64,000 nt of DNA from Emticicia sp. 21SJ11W-3 (lineage in GTDB: Bacteria; Bacteroidota; Bacteroidia; Cytophagales; Spirosomataceae): positions 4,650,001-4,714,000 of the forward strand of contig NZ_CP092074.1 of assembly GCF_024138715.1 (NCBI RefSeq), given 5' to 3'. Position 1 is the first letter of the stretch; every line of letters begins with the position of its first letter. The notes beneath the pieces are model-generated. The model had not been told where the DNA came from. It saw only the letters and a list, made by a program, of their open reading frames with translations, and did not search any database. Below are positions 61,620-64,000 of the stretch, one piece after another. Both the position numbers and the translations under genes were made by a program.

Positions 61620-63761
61620 TCACCCCACAAACCGCTCAAAGAATTCATAAATACGCAGGATTCTGTCAATGCGCTGGCGTACGTTTCCTGCACGTGAAAG
61701 CTCATGGGTAGCACCCGGCATACGTACATACTCCACATCTTTGCCAAGATATTTCAGGCTTTTAAACATCATTTCTGACTGTACTACACCCGTGCGCAAA
61801 TCGTTTTCGCCATGTTTAATCAGGAAAGGCGTTTTAATCTGATGCACAAAGGTATAAGGCGAATTAGCATCTATTTTAGTTACTTTCTCGTCTTCCCAAG
61901 GCAAACCGAAGTAATTAGGCACCAGTCTCCAGGCGTTGGCTTCGCCCATAAAGGTGGTCAGGTCATATACGCCTCGCTGCGCAAAAGCCGCTTTGAAACG
62001 GTGGTCTTGTGTAATAATCCATGCCGTTAAATATCCCGCATACGAGCCCCCTGTTATCACCTGTCTGGCTGTATCTACCCATGCTTCTTTAGCAGCATCA
62101 GCACAAGCACTTAAAGCATCTTCCTGCGGGCCTTTGCCCCAATCGCGGTAATTAGAGAACTGGAACGACTTGCCATAACCACCAGAGCCTCTTTGGTTTG
62201 GATACACTACCCCGTAACCCTGCGAACAGAAATACTGAAACTCATGCCACATCGAGAACTCTCCAGGCCCCCACATGGCCGTTGGCCCACCATGCAATTG
62301 CAACAGCAAAGGGTATTTCTTACCGGCTTCCATAAAAGTTGGCTTCATAACCCAGTAGTCTACTTTCTCTCCTTTCGAGTTGGTATATACTCTTTTCTCC
62401 GGGAAACTCAGTTTTCTGTCTTTCAACCAGGCGTCGTTATGCGCGCTGAGTTTTACCGCATTTTTCATGGTCAAATCGGCCATGTATAATTCTGAGGGGT
62501 TAAGCACTTCTGTTTTAGCAAATACCACTTTGTCGTTGGTCAGTTCAAATGGGCTTGCCCCAGACTCATAGTCGCTTAAGCGTTCAATCTTACGGGTTTT
62601 GGCATCCATTCTAAAAACCGGTATGCCTCCGTTTGAAGAAGCAGCCAGATATAAATATTTATTATCGGCCGTCCATTTCAGGTTGCCGGGCACGCGGTCA
62701 AAATCTACAATCTGGCGGTTCGTGCCGTCGGCATTCGCAATCACCAATTGCCCGAATGATAGCAGGTTAGGTGAATTCATGGTCATAGCCAGTAGCTTAC
62801 CATCCGGCGATGGCTCAACACCAGAGAAACTCTTGCCGTTTTCAGAAACCAGCACTTTTCTGTCGCTACCATCAAGGTTCATGCTAATTACTATGCTCTC
62901 CTGTTCACGGTCGGGGTGCTGGTCAGCATCTTTACCGCAAACAGCCAACACTCTTTTGCCGTCGGGTGCCCAGGTTGCCTGTCCGTGCGACCAGAAACCT
63001 TTGGTAAGCGGCGTGGCTTTTGCATTTTCTTTTACATCAATTACAAAAATATGAGAGAAATTCATCTCCGGCTCCACTGTTGCTTCTCCCTGAAAGTTTA
63101 GTCGGGTAAACACCTTTGCTTTTTTATCTTCCACGTCTTTATCCAGATACGCACGTATTTCTTCGATGCTGCCATCAGGATTAGCCTTTACTTTTTTGTC
63201 TTTTGTAAGAAACTCGTTTTTAGGGAAACCCGGTTTTTCAAGAGACCAGACAGGGCCAGATTTTGAAGGATTCAGCGTTGAATCTTTCAATAATTCTGAA
63301 AAAGACAAACCACCACTAAAAAGCAATTTAGAGCCATCAGGCGAGAAAGACGGATTGCTGGCACCGTATTTAGAGTTGGTCAGCTGCCATGCCTCTCCCC
63401 CGTCCAAAGGCATAATAAAAATCTGCGCTTTGCCTTTGGTAGCGCGTACAAATGCAATGGTTTTGCCATCAGGCGAGAAAGTAGCCTGTGAAGCACTCTC
63501 TGGCCCTCGTGTAAGGGCTTTGGGTACACTGCCGGCCTGTAGGTCTACCAGATACAAATGTGTGCGGTAATCATATTCTAAAGCATTATCGGCATTGGTT
63601 TCTATGGTTCTCAGGCCATAGACAGCTTTTTTACCGTCTGGCGAGGTGGCGATAGAAACTACCTGTTTGATTCGGGTCAAATCGGTTACTAAAATTTTCT
63701 GTGAGTTGGTCTGGGCGAAAACTAAGTTTGAAATGAAGAGTAAAGTCAGGAGTATTCTCAT
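61620..63761 (-). CDS. Secreted S9-family prolyl-oligopeptidase-like peptidase
   Basis: A 713-residue serine peptidase with signal peptide (ILLTLLFISNLVFAQ). Residues up to about 400 form a beta-propeller of PD40-type repeats (SPDGKKAVYGL, FSPDGKTIAFVR, WAPDGKRVLAVC). The hydrolase domain carries Ser about 571 (GGSYAGYLTA), Asp in KHGENDLRTG and His in MPGATHELSR. This is the dipeptidyl-peptidase/acylaminoacyl-peptidase branch of S9 and would trim peptides in the periplasm. It is convergent with rpsA. Confidence 0.92.
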   Translation of the reverse strand: MRILLTLLFISNLVFAQTNSQKILVTDLTRIKQVVSIATSPDGKKAVYGLRTIETNADNALEYDYRTHLYLVDLQAGSVPKALTRGPESASQATFSPDGKTIAFVRATKGKAQIFIMPLDGGEAWQLTNSKYGASNPSFSPDGSKLLFSGGLSFSELLKDSTLNPSKSGPVWSLEKPGFPKNEFLTKDKKVKANPDGSIEEIRAYLDKDVEDKKAKVFTRLNFQGEATVEPEMNFSHIFVIDVKENAKATPLTKGFWSHGQATWAPDGKRVLAVCGKDADQHPDREQESIVISMNLDGSDRKVLVSENGKSFSGVEPSPDGKLLAMTMNSPNLLSFGQLVIANADGTNRQIVDFDRVPGNLKWTADNKYLYLAASSNGGIPVFRMDAKTRKIERLSDYESGASPFELTNDKVVFAKTEVLNPSELYMADLTMKNAVKLSAHNDAWLKDRKLSFPEKRVYTNSKGEKVDYWVMKPTFMEAGKKYPLLLQLHGGPTAMWGPGEFSMWHEFQYFCSQGYGVVYPNQRGSGGYGKSFQFSNYRDWGKGPQEDALSACADAAKEAWVDTARQVITGGSYAGYLTAWIITQDHRFKAAFAQRGVYDLTTFMGEANAWRLVPNYFGLPWEDEKVTKIDANSPYTFVHQIKTPFLIKHGENDLRTGVVQSEMMFKSLKYLGKDVEYVRMPGATHELSRAGNVRQRIDRILRIYEFFERFVG

Positions 63762-63894
63762 TACGTGTTGATTTTAGTTGATAAGTAAATGTACAAAAAG
63801 GCAAAAGAAAGACAAAATACCGAAGTCTTTTGCTTACGGCATCAGGCTATCTGCCAGCCAAATCTCCGGGTTTCAAACTTCATTCATGGCAATT

Positions 63895-64000
63895 TCAATG
63901 AGGATGACTCATCATTGAATTGTGTTTTCTGATAAGCTCTTCTGTATAAAGTTTTGCGCCCTTTTCATTTAAATGAATAAAGTCTCCCAAATATGTATTG
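63895..64000 (-). CDS. SGNH/GDSL-type hydrolase, C-terminal end only
   Basis: The last 34 residues lie in the window, with the gene running off the right edge. They read YLGDFIHLNEKGAKLYTEEL and a short tail; the D-x-x-H pair with LN-x-x-G is the block V signature of SGNH hydrolases (catalytic Asp and His). Such enzymes are secreted or cytoplasmic esterases, often deacetylating polysaccharides. The full protein is needed to say more. Confidence 0.75.
   Translation of the reverse strand, partial: NTYLGDFIHLNEKGAKLYTEELIRKHNSMMSHPH

Noticed and set aside
1-64000. CRISPR array, prophage or integrative element
   Set aside because: I saw no regularly spaced short repeats, no cas, phage or conjugation genes, and no integrase.

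Overview
The window reads as chromosome of a Bacteroidota bacterium, most likely a Cytophagales (Spirosomataceae-like) member. The evidence is a SusC-type TonB receptor with a carboxypeptidase-like N-terminal domain, a type IX secretion C-terminal tail on a chitinase, BACON-like repeats, GH78/GH12/GH18/GH3 enzymes, PVC-type heme dehydrogenases, LytTR two-component systems, Bacteroidota-style -7 elements (TAnnTTTG) and the rplM-rpsI-rpsB order. I cannot assign a genus.

Layout. 0-7.7 kb: a minus-strand catabolic cluster (Tat-exported TIM-barrel isomerase, partial; ThuA-like protein; PVC-type cytochrome c dehydrogenase; D-2-hydroxyacid dehydrogenase; VOC protein; enolase-superfamily dehydratase; TIM-barrel isomerase/epimerase), probably for a sugar or sugar-acid derivative. 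7.9-12.1 kb: an AT-rich islet with a divergent pair, an unrecognised single-pass membrane protein and a secreted BACON-repeat GH18 enzyme. 12.1-16.2 kb: a GH3/beta-lactamase fusion and a PaaE-like reductase. 16.4-18.6 kb: rplM-rpsI-rpsB with two structured non-coding segments. 18.4-20.9 kb: an IS1634/IS1549-like insertion sequence flanked by a 429-bp direct repeat. 20.7-24.9 kb: NtrY-like kinase, lipoproteins, YebC, CBM9-like protein. 25.2-28.9 kb: SusC-like receptor plus a GH12-like lipoprotein. 29-31.3 kb: a YafY-type regulator with DinB, GyrI-like and SRPBCC genes. 31.5-35.8 kb: an operon ending in a DUF4097/LytS-type kinase fusion and its LytTR regulator. 36-43.8 kb: exported RidA, M1 peptidase, GH78 rhamnosidase, S8 peptidase. 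44-48.9 kb: trans-sulfuration enzyme, argB, M20 deacylase, small transporter, Kdo transferase. 49.2-51.7 kb: an unrecognised pair of membrane coiled-coil proteins. 51.8-57.4 kb: gcvT, a toxin-antitoxin locus whose toxin is broken, metG, and a peroxiredoxin/thioredoxin/small-protein operon. 57.5-64 kb: acyl-CoA ligase, rpsA, S9 peptidase and the end of an SGNH hydrolase.

The strongest unusual signal is the insertion at 18.8-20.4 kb. The staggered cuts fell inside two convergent genes, rpsB and a histidine kinase gene, 429 bp apart. Because the whole interval was duplicated, both genes are still intact on the outer sides and each has left a broken 3' copy next to the element. Long target duplications are known for the IS1634/IS1549 group, but this one shows how such a duplication can make a two-gene hit harmless. 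The best candidate for an undescribed system is the two-gene membrane coiled-coil module at 49.2-51.7 kb. The DUF4097/LytS-type kinase fusion and the two ribosomal RNA-leader candidates come next.
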